From Oncomelania hupensis (Eukaryota > Mollusca > Gastropoda > Littorinimorpha > Pomatiopsidae): a DNA stretch of 64,000 nucleotides. A program made the translations under genes and the position numbers. How positions within the stretch are numbered: the stretch's first letter is position 1; each line of letters opens with the position of its first letter. The notes under the pieces were generated by a model that saw nothing but the letters and a program-made list of their open reading frames with translations, was not told the DNA's origin and did not search any database. The DNA lies in the NCBI GenBank assembly GCA_036898135.1, contig CM072522.1, positions 7,515,686 to 7,579,685 on the forward strand. Reading direction: 5' to 3'. Below are positions 53,201 through 61,096 of the stretch, piece by piece.

Positions 53201-55628
53201 CTCTGGCTGTCAAAATGGCGTCGCGCAAGAGGAACGTTTTGAGTTTGGCAGAGAAAATGAAAGTGATTGAAAGAAGTGAAAATGGGGAGAGTTGTTTGTC
53301 TATTGCAAGAAGTTTAGACGTTGGGAAGACCCAAATTCAGCTCATCATAAAGGATAAGGAATCTGTGAAACTACGATGGGAGAGTGGAGAAAGTGGCGAA
53401 AAGGGAAACATTGAAACTGAGAGCTTCTGCACTGACAGACTTGGATGAACGCATCTGGCAGTGGTTCGACTGTTTTCTATTTTTGAAGTTGTGAATAAAA
53501 GACAAACCTAAAAATGAAACATGTTTTACAGTTTCCTTTGTCAGAGAATACATGCTGGTGAGTGTGAAAATTATGACTACATACCCCTCCGAGCCTGACC
53601 CCCCCCCTACCCCCCACCCCACCCCTTGTTTCCGGTATAAGACCACCTCTATTATAAGACCGTTTTTTCTCAGATTTTGGACGGTCGTATACCGGAGGTT
53701 CCACTGTACTACTATCAGGATGGCAAAACAAAATGTTTATTAATGGCATTCAATAGGGCTGGACGGTTTTACGATACGTTCGGAAACATGACAGTACGGT
53801 ATACGGGTGCGGGTGTCCAAGGTCTGGTATACTGGGAAATCTCGACAACACATAACGCGACAGTGGGCGACATCTTGTCCACCCAGAGAGCGAACCTAAA
53901 GCCCAAACACGTGGATAGGTAGCTGTTCTTGAAGAAGAACTTGTAAGAACAGCAGCTTATCCACGTGTTTGAGCATGGTACCAGTCGCCAATCCTTCTGA
54001 ACTCTTTAAAATTCTTAAAGACCTTTCCCGTTGAATGTTTTTGTTTTATTAGGATTTTGTGGTTTTAAGTTTGCTGATGTTCTAAACAGTGATTTATCAT
54101 AATTTGTTTTGAAGGCGTTCAAGCAATAATAAAGCTTCAGTTTCTATGGAAATGTGGTTCTTTGAAACTGTTTTGAAGTGTATGACAATCTTTCTTTTGC
54201 ATCGGTCACTACTGTCAGTGCCATATCCCATTTGATTGTAACACATAAAATCGCTGTATACCGGTACGAAATACCGATACGACCTAAAAATGCCGCGGTA
54301 ATACCGGTACGACTTTGACCCACGGTACCCAGCTCTAGCTTTCAAATTGTTTATTGCTTGCAAATTTGTTTATTTACAAAATAATGTAGAATAAACCAAA
54401 CCAAACCATTACTGCAAGTATTGAGTCATCGCTCAAACAAAGTACATAAAAATGTTTTTTAGATTAACATGAAATATGACAAGTTCACCCAAAAATGGCA
54501 GCTTACAAACAACTTACAGAATAAATAGACATGAATCAAGTTTACAATATTGAATGGGAGAAAGAATGTTTATTATGCTTTGGAACTGTTGGTGTTTTTG
54601 TACACTCAATCCAATGTTTTATCTCTTACTTTCAAGTTCAACTTATATGTTAAACTTCGGTCAATGTTTGAAACAACTTTTGCCAGTCCTACATGTGTGT
54701 TAAAAATGTACTTTCCGATGCAACGTAACACTATGTAACCTTCGTCTGAATAAAAATGTTCTGAGGAAAAACCAACAACATCAGCTTCACTCTATATGTT
54801 AAACAGTATGGACCGGCTAACACAACTTTCTGGCAGACTATTGGTTTGGGCTGAATCACTCATCTAGTCTAAAAGGCAAGTTGAGAATCCTTGCTTCAGT
54901 GATCTTGGGTTGAGCTTACTGCAAAAATGCATGTATGTAAGCAATTTTGCGCCTGTAGATGCAGAATAATAAATTGTGCGCATGTAGGGGGGGCCATATC
55001 CTTTTCTGCCAAGGCTTCCCTCTCTTTACATGCATGCAAGCATCCTGAAATAGGTGAACTACACAAAGATCTCAATGTTTCTGTTAGAAGCCTGTGTGCA
55101 TAGTATTTTGCAAAAGCCCATACAGCTGTTAGGAGGAATGTGCTATATTGACCTTGCCTGTAGCAACTAAATAAATCAATACATACATACATTCATATTA
55201 TTCCTTTTATTTCATTATTAATTTATTTACTTGATTTATTTAGTCAATTATTGATTAATTGTTCTCATTTTCAATGGTTTTTTTTATACTGAATTGCTTT
55301 GTTGCTGTGGACTCACCCTGACTGATCCTCTTCAAGTTCGTCGTCAAAGTCACCGGGATCACCGGGGTCATCGTCAGCTTCCACGGGCAGATCAACGCCT
55401 TCGTAGTCGCAATCGCCGATCAACCTCATGCGCTTCTTCTCCTCTCTCTCCTTCAGAATGACCTGCAATGATGGGGGCACACACTAATGAAGAGGGTCAA
55501 CTTTGTGGCATGACGGCTCCAAGTTTTCCGCCCGTTTTCCAACTTTTGTTCTTTTCTTGTCATTTTTTTTGGGGGGGAGCACAATGAGAAAGAACTCTTT
55601 AGGTGGAGACCTGCACTATACAAGACTA

Positions 55629-55683
<55 letters not shown>

Positions 55684-58600
55684 GTCTCATTTGTCCCTTT
55701 CACTCTCCCTTGTAAGTCTAACACTTCACAGCCGTGAATGGGTCCGTGTTTTAATCTGCAAGCTGGTTGTCGCAAAAAATATTGTGCTATACAATTCAGC
55801 TCAATAATGAATGATGTTTTTTTTTTTAAAACAAGTCAGTAATATGTTTTCCCAACTTTCAAATAACACAGCTCACAGCTTTGCCAATTTAGAAAAGACA
55901 ATAATGAATAATTAATGACCCCTCTCCTCCCACCTAGATACCTAACTTTAAGCTGCTTACATGCTTATTGGAGAAATTTCACCTCCATAATGTTGACTTA
56001 TAATAAACTCTTCCAATTATTATATGATTTATTATCTAGTGTCAAAGTTTGACCCCTCTCCCCCGCTCCCACCCCCTTTTCCCTAAAAAAAAGACCAAAA
56101 ACTCATTTTATACAGGGTTCATACACACATTTGCTAACAAAATTCAAGGAGTTTTCAAGGACTTTTCCAGGAAACTATAATAAATTTGAAGGACAATCAG
56201 AACAATATGCACACACTGACAACATTCAATAATAACAGCAATCCATAGCCTTAACTAACACAAAGAGGCATATACTTAATGCATGGTGACTATTACTACG
56301 CACAACCACAAATAACAAGTGCAGTCCAATATCAAGCTGCATTCTTGGTTTCTCAATATTCCAATGAGTGATTCGCCTGTCAACCTTTAATCTGTCAACA
56401 TCTTAGCCTAATAAAAAGAATGTTCTCCGAAGGCCAGGTTTGATTGATCAAGCCGTGTTACCAAATCACCACCTTTTCAAGGTACCAGTTTTACTCCTCA
56501 GAGACTGAACAACAACAGACTGCTCACATAGTAATCAAAGCAACCCACCAAAGCTAACTGTAGCCTGAAATAGCAAACACAGCCAACATAAACACTCTCT
56601 GTGTTTCAGAAAGACACCAGTAGAAGTACAGTTCACAAGCGAATACCAAGCAAACGCTTCTTGTATTCACAAACTGTCTTTAATTTTCTGTATTTCTAAG
56701 GAATTCCCGTTGTAAAATATTTATTTGCGATTTTGTCTGTGTTTTTTTTTTTTTACCTATCCTATCCCGTACCTCAAAAGTCGTTGGGGCACCACAGACG
56801 ATAATTTAACCAGCATACTCCAGTCTATTCTCGAATGTTGTCCTACCACTTTTTCTGCCTACCTCTTCTTCTGCCTCCTTGCACTGTGCCTTGCAGGATG
56901 GTCTTTGCAAAGCCTGATGCTCTGGTGACATGGCCATACAATCGCAGTTTCAGGTTCTTTACCACTGTGAGCATGTCATCATGTTGTCCAATGGCTTGTG
57001 TGATGGTCTGTCAGACTTTGTTGTTGGTGATATGCTGGGTATAGGAAATGCCCTGAAGTCTTCTGTAGCACCTCATCTCCATGCTTTGTATTCTTCGTTG
57101 TAGATCTGCTGTGAGAGTCCATGTTTCACAAGAGTATAGAAAGATGGAGATAACAAGGGAGCGCAGCAATCTTACCATCGGAGTGTAGACTGATGGTCCT
57201 GTCTTTCCAAATGGGCTTCAACCTTGTCAAGGCAGCAGTTGTTTGTGTGATCCTGGAGAGGACTTCCTGTCGGGACCCATTGTCTGATACAATGGCTCCT
57301 AACTTCCTATCTGGACCCATTGTCTGATGCAATGGCTCCTATTTCAAACTATGCACTGTGTTGAGGGATTGGCCTTGGACTTTGATGTCCATGCTGATGC
57401 TATTGGTGTTGTTGGTCATCATTTTGTTCTTCTCTGCACTTATTTCCATTCCATAGGCTCTGGAGGTGGTGTCAAGCTTCTGTACCAGCTGTTCAAGTTC
57501 TTGTTCCTCTCCAGCCAATCCATCAATGTAATCCGCAAACGGATGTTAAAGATTGCTTTACTCCCTATGATGACTGCGCCTTCATGATCTGCAAGTGCAT
57601 CCGACATGACGCGTTCCAGAAAGATGCTGACGACTGTTGGGGAGAGTAGGCATCCTTGATGCACATGTTGTGTTGTTTTGTTTTATCACTTTCAGCTAAA
57701 TAATCTTTATCAAGAAGGATATTTTTCTAAATAATAATTTGTTTACAAACAATGGAAGATTTCGGTAAATAAAATATTTTCTCCATGAAAACCTATTATT
57801 TACCTAAACAATACATTGTTTACGTAAATAAATCATAATATAGGTAAATAAGGCATTGTTGCTAAATAAGAAATTATTTACCTATATAATGCATTATTTA
57901 ACAGATTGGGTGAAATAATGTATGATTTAGAAATGTTTCTAAATAATTATTTGTTTACCTATATAATGCATTAATTAGCAGAATGTGCTAAATAATGTAT
58001 TATTTAGAAGATGTTTCTAAACAATGCATTATTTAAAATAAAAAAAATTCCCGGACTGCAATTTTCATTCTTTAGGGGATTCCAGGATTCGCTTGAAAAC
58101 TTGGTTTTTATAATTTGACTGCTTTCTATAATTAAATGCAAAGTCTTTCCAAAAAATGTGTATCCAAAATGTGTGTTAATTATTTATTTTTCAATATAAA
58201 TCACTCCACAAATATCTGTACCGTCTTAAGCACAAATGAAAGATCACAGTCAGTTTTGTGCAGGAGTGTTCAATGTTTTCAGTATCTCCGTAAGAACGCT
58301 AAGTATGCTTTCTTTTTGTGATTATATATCCCAAAACACAGATGGAGTGAAATAAAGCAGTTGCCTCATTTTAAATTACAAAACAGAGTAAAATCACGAT
58401 TTTCCAATTTTCTTTATAACTACAGAAAAACTCACAGTAATACAGCTTGTATCAGCGAATCCCCTAAATAATGAAAATGGCAGTCCCTAAACAATGAATT
58501 GTTTATGTAAAAAATGCATTATTTAGCAACATCTTCTAATACATTATTTAACAAATTCTGCTAAATAATGCATTAGATAGGTAAACAAATAATTATTTAT

Positions 58601-61096
58601 AAACATGTGGAGTGGTAGGTAGATGGGTGGTGGAGTGAGGTGACAGTTGAAATAGATTCTAAGTACTTTTTTACATTTTTTTTGGAGGGGTTGTACATAT
58701 ACTGACATTTGTGTGCATGCGAGTCAAAAAAATCACAGCACCCTTTCTATCGAAAGTACAGCGCTAGAAATAGCTCCGGAAGTAATGCTGCCATGTTCCC
58801 AAGATTCAAAGTCATTTCCCACGGTAACCTAGCAACAGTGCATGGGTAGTGTGGCTCTAAACAAGAGCAGAAAGTGCTGGCACTGCATGTCAACTACAGT
58901 AGCTGCGCACGTTTCATGTTGGCGCCTTGCGATGACTACAGGGTCCTAAAGGTTAAAAATAAAATAACGCAAAGCTATCCACCGACCTTTTTGAGCGGGC
59001 TGGGTTTCTTGGTTTTAGGCGTCTCCCTCTCCTTGCCTCGCTTGGCGGGTGCGTTGGCGTCAAGCAAATTGGCCGACTTCTTGTCGTCTTTGCTCCCGAC
59101 CTTCTTGATGCCGGCCACAGTGCTAGAGCTCGTCACCTTCTGATCCAGGCTTTTCTTCTTCTGCAAAACAAAACAACTAAAACCATAACAATTGTGAGAA
59201 GACATAAAACAATTGTGAGAATACATAAAATCATCCACATCAGTTTTCTTTACACAGCAGCTACTCAACCGCAGTTTTGAAAGCTAACACCAAAGACCAT
59301 CCTGCAAGGCACAGTGCAAGGAGGCAAAGAAGAGGGAGGCAGAAAAAGTGGTAGGACAACATTTGAGAATAGACTGGAGTACGCTGGTTAAACTATCATC
59401 TGTGGTGCAAGGAGGCAGAAGAAGAGGGAGGCATAAAAAGAGGTGGGAGGACAACATTCGAGAATGGACTGGTTTGACACTGAGCAAAGCCAATCAGGCT
59501 GCTGAGAACAGAGAAAGATGGAGTACGCTGGTTAAACGATAATCTGTGGTGCCCCTACGACCTTCGAGTTATGGGATAGGATAGGTATAGTATGTGTGTC
59601 TCCTTGATATTTATCATGCATCAAAGAATCATAAGTTCAATATTAATAAACTAGAAAAAAAAATTAAAATTGTGTGGGAATTTGTCATTTTTGGACTAAC
59701 ATTTGTTGACCCTGTGACCTTGGCCTTGAAGTGAAGTCATTCATTCTCTGATCATTTATGATGTCTAATGGGTAAACACTGTCTTACCAAGTTTTGTTGT
59801 AATAGTTAAAATAGGTTCTGAGATATTAACTCTTAGCGTTCTATAGCGCGGTAATGCGCGCCTCGCCCATTAGTGCACCTTTTAGTCAGTAAATCACAGG
59901 AAATAGGAACTCTCCTGTGCGTGAGAGAAGGTTTAGTCAACTTCCGGAAAGGTTCCCGTGTGTTTTCCGCTATCGTTTTCGCAAGTTTGACGTGGTTTTG
60001 TGAACTTTTTTAACGATTTTGTTTGAGGTTTGAGTTTGCGAAATTTTCGGCCATGATGGCAGGGGATAGCTCCGACAGTAATAGTGAGTTTTGTAACCTT
60101 ATTTATGAGCTTATTGCTGAAAGAGCACAAGGACTTGGTGTAGACAACCAGAGTGAGTTTTCTTGTCTGTGTTGACTGACTGTGCACACATTCACATGCA
60201 ATCCACACTGTCTTGTTGTTGTTTTATTAACATAGTCCGTAAAATACCTGTAATTATGAATTAATTACAAGATTCCAACAGGTAAAAATAGTACTAAAGT
60301 CAAAATGGTTCTTTGGGTACATAGAATAACCATTTTGTAAACATATCCTAAAATATGAAGTTAATGTGACAATAAATAAATTTTTTGCAATTTTTTCAAA
60401 TTCATAACCCAATTTGTTGCAATAAACTTGAAATCCTTACAGGATATAGGCGCAAATGTACAGAAAACCTTATAGGACGCTAAGAGTTAATCCACTTGCA
60501 AGTTTGGCACAGACGGACAACAGACAGACAACTTTTTTTTTTAAATGGTCAACTTTGGACTAGTTAGGACTCATCTCACACAGATTTGAGAACATCTGGA
60601 ATTTTGTTGGGGGAAGGGAGGAGTAAGGGGTTGAGAAAGAAGGGGGGGGGGGGGGGGGGGTGAGAACATATATACTCACATTGCTATGCATGCGAGTCAA
60701 AAAGTGGATAAAATAGTAAATGACAGAAAGTTAAAAGACAAACACAGCTTACCTCAAAGGCATCCAGCATGTCAGCGATGTTGAGGGCAATGGGTGTATG
60801 CAGACGCTTGCCTCCGCCACCCCCAAGGTTGGCCACGGGGCTGGCCTTGCTCTGCTTCACCGTGTTGGGGTCTGTGATCAGTCCTCGCGCTGGTGACTTG
60901 CTGGCGTCTCGCGACTTCCCTTTCTCCTCCCGCGACTCGGGGCGACCTCCCACCTTGTGACCCAGTTCTCGGAGCATCTGCTGCTCCAGGGAGATCTCCG
61001 CCAGCTCCCGCTCTGCCGCCCGGTTGGCCAACTCTCGCCGCTTCCTCCGTTTGCGGGCACGCTTGTTGACGGGTCCCTGGCCAGGCCAATTCTCTC
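36994..61096 (-). CDS. SECISBP2L: SECIS-binding protein 2-like gene (SECISBP2/SECISBP2L), C-terminal ten exons
   Basis: Joined exons (minus strand): 61,096-60,753; 59,160-58,987; 55,462-55,317; 52,701-52,658; 51,926-51,737; 49,189-49,084; 48,855-48,741; 46,769-46,615; 46,256-45,954; 38,208-36,994. The total is 2,792 nt, giving 929 residues plus TAG, with every phase matching. The protein binds SECIS hairpins in selenoprotein mRNAs and recruits EFsec/Sec-tRNA so that UGA is read as selenocysteine. Landmarks (numbered from the first codon seen): IALNIADMLDAFE (~102-114, SECIS-interaction side), IHSRRFREYCTQILDKDIDA (~290), the L7Ae-type RNA-binding domain from KGKRRIVLGLREVTKHLKL (~336) to VPVSVAGIFNYEG (~422), then a 101-aa helical/Ser-rich exon and a 404-aa acidic tail. 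N-terminal exons lie beyond 61.1 kb or outside the window. Whether it is SECISBP2 or the paralogue SECISBP2L cannot be settled, since invertebrates usually have one gene. Confidence 0.9.
38209..38986. other. Intron; contains a 50-bp retroposon fragment
   Basis: Bases 38,466-38,516 (CCAGCGGTCTGCAAAGAGCC) are the 3' end of the TATA-box retroposon in the usual orientation. A short TA run lies at 38,660-38,675. Nothing else was recognised. Confidence 0.5.
39259..39450 (+). pseudogene. piggyBac-type transposase N-terminal remnant (63 aa)
   Basis: ATG at 39,259 opens MAHRTYTAEEAAQMF, then ENFDDDSGDKDFDAGDD and EAGRSDYNSDEEEDRH, ending TGA. The YTAEEA start followed by acidic Asp/Glu/Ser clusters is characteristic of piggyBac transposase N-termini. 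The DDD catalytic region is absent from the neighbourhood, so only the first part survives. Confidence 0.55.
40434..40800 (-). repeat. Three tandem ~130-bp repeats inside the TIR transposon
   Basis: Each unit runs from ACTCRCCCAAAATCACATGT to TTTATTCTTCATTTCAAGT; the third unit joins the coding exon. Confidence 0.9.
40814..40984 (-). CDS. N-terminal exon of an unidentified transposase-like protein
   Basis: ATG at 40,984 opens MATYSYRVMTENESVESAN, then SVKNKWKAQWLSERVVVKYK and GKERSQLIGDSIAKI. The stretch W..xW....VV.K...KERS..(I/L)G..I.KI aligns with WNFSWLQVTVQLKWREKEK / LNLGNTISKI at 45.1 kb, so both come from one transposon family. The usual next part (Cys pairs of a zinc finger) is missing here, where tandem repeats begin instead. 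Confidence 0.5.
44657..45148 (-). CDS. Zinc-finger N-terminus of the same transposase-like family
   Basis: From ATG at 45,148 the frame encodes MHRLNEKDSVLAKKIDKDAG, then KNSWNFSWLQVTVQLKWREK and LNLGNTISKINEPGKAVCSL, followed by CEDVIKYK. C..C plus a downstream basic region suggests a BED-like or C2H2-like finger. A frame change or intron after VIKYK leads to SRRGKKCATS or, in the other frame, to a C-terminus NNADIRSFLKKSKLQ. Its upstream flank (to 45,594) is homologous to the terminus of the transposon at 41,211-41,289. Confidence 0.5.
   Translation of the reverse strand: MHRLNEKDSVLAKKIDKDAGVKNSWNFSWLQVTVQLKWREKEKTKSVDLNLGNTISKINEPGKAVCSLCEDVIKYKIFSVYPEYTVRHLLNKKLYPHSKIVSSAKLDSRRGKKCATSYMEAQSFCRVFARTARAAFRFNCGKNSQSWQQEKEQCRHQVFLEEI
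45490..45594 (-). mobile_element. Terminal part of a second copy of the 6-bp-TSD transposon
   Basis: CGGAATTCAGTATAAATTCG to GTCTCATGTCTG (ending 45,594) matches the right terminus at 41,220-41,289, including the TIR CAGACATGAGAC in reverse. The opposite end was not found, so this copy is incomplete or rearranged with the TTAA element on its left. Confidence 0.65.
45954..46256 (-). CDS. SECISBP2L: SECISBP2-like exon following the L7Ae domain (101 aa)
   Basis: Acceptor GTGTTGCAG, donor GTGAGT, phase 0 at both ends. It encodes EKFNELMSLTRKGREAYTEM then VRAVEMEIQENPPPSALASS; SBP2 proteins have the equivalent QFHKMVELT..AR.AY..M helix after the RNA-binding domain. The remainder (GHSRTPSGCSAISFTSS, EPISENYPHAEPETDSKGYE) is Ser/Pro-rich linker. 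Confidence 0.9.
46615..46769 (-). CDS. SECISBP2L: SECISBP2-like exon, second half of the L7Ae domain
   Basis: It encodes GLDEALNNIFMMCQEQNVPF, then VFALGRRALGRACAKLVPVS and VAGIFNYEGCE, the core of the L7Ae/L30e fold that binds the SECIS kink-turn (the conserved I/VPFVFAL.R.ALGR stretch). The acceptor is GCATATGCTCAG; it has no pyrimidine tract because a retroposon sits only 12 bp upstream. Donor GTGAGG, length 155 nt. Confidence 0.92.
46783..47363 (-). mobile_element. TATA-box retroposon copy 7, inserted at the L7Ae exon splice acceptor, 12-bp TSD
   Basis: Flanked by TGAGCATATGCA at 46,771-46,782 and 47,364-47,375. The low-coordinate copy of the TSD contains the AG acceptor of the exon ending at 46,769. 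The (ATTAC)n tail is at 46,782-46,798, and the TATAAATA region (antisense TATTTATACTG) at about 47,327. The element lies in the same transcriptional orientation as the host gene. Confidence 0.9.
47403..48445 (-). mobile_element. Helitron-like repeat with TGACCT arrays, copy K1
   Basis: The low end on the minus strand reads a short hairpin (AGGCAA...TTGCCT) then CTAG followed by TT, as Helitron 3' ends do. The body holds many TGACCT units, several as TGACCTTGACCTT. The high end is lost in a poly-G tract at about 48,410-48,435. Confidence 0.5.
48490..48640 (-). mobile_element. SINE fragment
   Basis: CTAGGACATGAGGGTCAGTA, TTTAAAGCCCATG and AGACCTCAGTTTATACTCTT match the body of the SINE at 7.6 kb. 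Confidence 0.65.
48741..48855 (-). CDS. SECISBP2L: SECISBP2-like exon, first half of the L7Ae domain
   Basis: It encodes AKGKRRIVLGLREVTKHLKL then RKIKCVIISPNLEKIQSK and the first base of a Gly codon. This is nearly the vertebrate SBP2 sequence at the same place (RRLVLGLREV.KHLKL.K.KCVIISPN.EKIQSKGG), which makes the identification firm. Acceptor TGTCTTCAG; the donor GTTCGC is weaker than average. Confidence 0.95.
49084..49189 (-). CDS. SECISBP2L: SECISBP2-like exon (YCTQILDKDIDACCTQLLHE)
   Basis: The exon encodes YCTQILDKDIDACCTQLLHE then LVRFQDRMYHKDPNK and ends in phase 0 at GTATTA. Human SBP2L has an equivalent REYCNQ.LSKE.DACVT.LLKELVRFQDRMYQKDP stretch. Acceptor TGAACAG. Confidence 0.93.
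49440..49892 (+). repeat. 27-bp minisatellite (GAACTAGATAGTATGATCCT)
   Basis: About 14 units, the central ones nearly identical. Because the unit is a multiple of three without stops in one frame on each strand, it yields ~100-codon repeats in both directions that are artefacts. Confidence 0.95.
49893..50660. other. Intron; nothing recognised
   Basis: No supported ORF or known repeat. Confidence 0.35.
50662..51613 (-). mobile_element. Helitron-like repeat with TGACCT arrays, copy K2 (most complete)
   Basis: It spans from the CTAG end (ACTAGAAAAGCAAAGCCCAT on the plus strand) to the ACTCACATTTGCTATGCACG...GAGTCAAAAAG end. A short stretch (CTCATGCTCCGAGTTCCAAA) is locally duplicated at about 50,829-50,871. 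TGACCT/AGGTCA half-sites occur at least ten times. Confidence 0.55.
51737..51926 (-). CDS. SECISBP2L: SECISBP2-like exon, Ser/Pro linker and IHSRRFRE
   Basis: It encodes LSSRSVDTDQGVSPGADLSP, ISQTSPMSMSPLTPGASPLN and SPIAGYLSRDPVVMRIHSRR FRE (two adjoining runs). The SP-rich stretch followed by HSR.FREYC is conserved in SBP2L proteins. Acceptor CGTCTTAG, donor GTGAGT, 190 nt. Confidence 0.92.
52658..52701 (-). CDS. SECISBP2L: SECISBP2-like 44-nt micro-exon
   Basis: It encodes NPVCVGGESDLSQD with split codons at both ends. Acceptor GTTTTTCAG, donor GTAAGT. Phases 2 and 1 match the neighbours exactly, which supports this very short exon despite low conservation. Confidence 0.8.
52914..53706 (+). 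mobile_element. pogo/Tigger-type DNA transposon, internally deleted
   Basis: 18-bp perfect TIRs CAGTGGAACCTCCGGTAT at 52,914-52,931 and (reversed) 53,689-53,706, flanked by TA on each side. This is the Tc1/mariner-pogo target-site duplication. It is 793 bp; autonomous relatives are 2-3 kb. It carries only the N-terminal HTH-coding portion. Confidence 0.9.
53215..53448 (+). pseudogene. Tigger/CENP-B-type HTH transposase remnant
   Basis: MASRKRNVLSLAEKMKVIER, SENGESCLSIARSLDVGKTQ and IQLIIKDKE are a CENP-B N-terminal helix-turn-helix (K.LSL.EK..VI...E.G.S...IA...GV.KT.I). A +1/-1 frame change at about 53,400 leads to LRASALTDLDERIWQWFDCF, the typical continuation (..LDE.L..WF), after which the frame ends. 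The second HTH and the DDE catalytic core are deleted. Confidence 0.8.
53746..54345. mobile_element. hAT-type MITE with 8-bp TSD (7/8)
   Basis: The element 53,754-54,337 starts TAGGGCTGG and ends CCAGCTCTA (reverse complement TAGAGCTGG), fitting hAT termini. The flanking octamers are GCATTCAA (53,746-53,753) and GCTTTCAA (54,338-54,345), one mismatch. Subterminal regions contain TACCGGTA/CGGTAT motifs on both sides. No coding region. Confidence 0.75.
54346..55316. other. Intron; nothing recognised
   Basis: AT-rich, with short ORFs only. Confidence 0.35.
55317..55462 (-). CDS. SECISBP2L: SECISBP2-like exon (VILKEREEKKRMRL)
   Basis: It encodes VILKEREEKKRMRLIGDCDY then EGVDLPVEADDDPGDPGDF and DDELEEDQS, ending two bases into a Gly codon. 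The basic ILKER(E/Q)E(K/R)K segment is conserved in SBP2 proteins as part of the SECIS-interaction region; the acidic stretch is variable. Acceptor CATTGCAG, donor GTGAGT. Confidence 0.9.
55628..55685 (+). repeat. (ATC)n microsatellite
   Basis: About 19 ATC units. Confidence 0.95.
55686..56754. other. Intron; nothing firm
   Basis: CAGGGTTCATACACACATTT at 56,115 resembles the end of an hAT-like repeat, but no partner end was found. Confidence 0.35.
56755..57664 (-). mobile_element. RTE-like LINE copy I (5'-truncated)
   Basis: The antisense of the RTE 3' half from the tail (CTATCCTATCCCGTACC at 56,758) to the VRQGCLLSP region at 57,664. It has a local duplication of ACCCATTGTCTGATRCAATG at 57,276-57,337 and several deletions. 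Confidence 0.85.
57690..58610. mobile_element. Foldback-type element with long AT-rich inverted repeats
   Basis: The left arm (about 57,940-58,100, with TAAATAATGCATTATTTA-like motifs outward to 57,690) and the right arm (58,450-58,605) are inverted copies. Examples are TTTGTTTACCTATATAATGC with GCATTAGATAGGTAAACAAA, and TTTAGGGGATTC with GAATCCCCTAAA. The centre (58,100-58,450) is unrelated and carries no recognisable gene. Confidence 0.75.
58615..58735 (-). repeat. Helitron-like family terminal fragment
   Basis: GTACATATACTGACATTTGT and GCATGCGAGTCAAAAAA match the high-coordinate ends of the other copies. Confidence 0.6.
58987..59160 (-). CDS. SECISBP2L: SECISBP2-like exon (KERETPKTKKPSPLKK)
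   Basis: A 58-codon exon, phase 0 both ends: KKKSLDQKVTSSSTVAGIKK, VGSKDDKKSANLLDANAPAK and RGKERETPKTKKPSPLKK. Vertebrate SBP2L has LDSSAPLMKKGKQREIPK.KKPT.LKK here, the SECIS-interaction domain. Acceptor GTTTTGCAG, donor GTCGGT. Confidence 0.93.
59285..59590 (+). mobile_element. RTE-like LINE copy J, 3' fragment with internal duplication
   Basis: It contains the segment encoding the RRGR.KKRW C-terminus twice in tandem (from CAAGGAGGCARAAGAAGAGG at about 59,320 and 59,408). The 3' end is CGAGTTATGGGATAGGATAG. Confidence 0.8.
59591..60705 (-). mobile_element. Helitron-like TGACCT repeat, copy K3, carrying a piggyBac MITE
   Basis: It matches K1/K2 from GTATGTGTGTCTCCTTGATA to TTGCTATGCATGCGAGTCAA, interrupted at the family's single TTAA by the element 59,830-60,486. 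The CTAG end is missing, replaced by RTE copy J. Confidence 0.6.
59826..60490. mobile_element. piggyBac-type MITE with TTAA duplication
   Basis: TTAA (59,826-59,829) and TTAA (60,487-60,490) flank TIRs CTCTTAGCGTTCTATA and, reversed, CTCTTAGCGTCCTATA. The paralogous repeat K1 at 48,228-48,250 has the empty site GAGATATTAATCCACTTGCA with a single TTAA. Inside, ATG at 60,053 opens a short MMAGDSSDSNSEFCNLIYEL frame that resembles an acidic transposase N-terminus but ends after ~40 codons. Confidence 0.9.
60753..61096 (-). CDS. SECISBP2L: SECISBP2-like exon, basic region to IADMLDAFE (first recognised exon)
   Basis: It encodes ENWPGQGPVNKRARKRRKRR, then ELANRAAERELAEISLEQQM and, after a Gly/Ser/Lys linker, HTPIALNIADMLDAFE. 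SBP2 proteins have a basic KK.K segment followed by (V/I).L(N/D)(L/I).DML.ALE at this position. The donor is GTAAGC. The acceptor is either TTTGTCAG before 61,096 (chosen; pyrimidine-rich) or GGCCAG before 61,076. Upstream exons were not found to 64,000. Confidence 0.88.

Noticed and set aside
55503..55715. His-rich small ORF
   Set aside because: Poly-His arises from the (ATC)n microsatellite.
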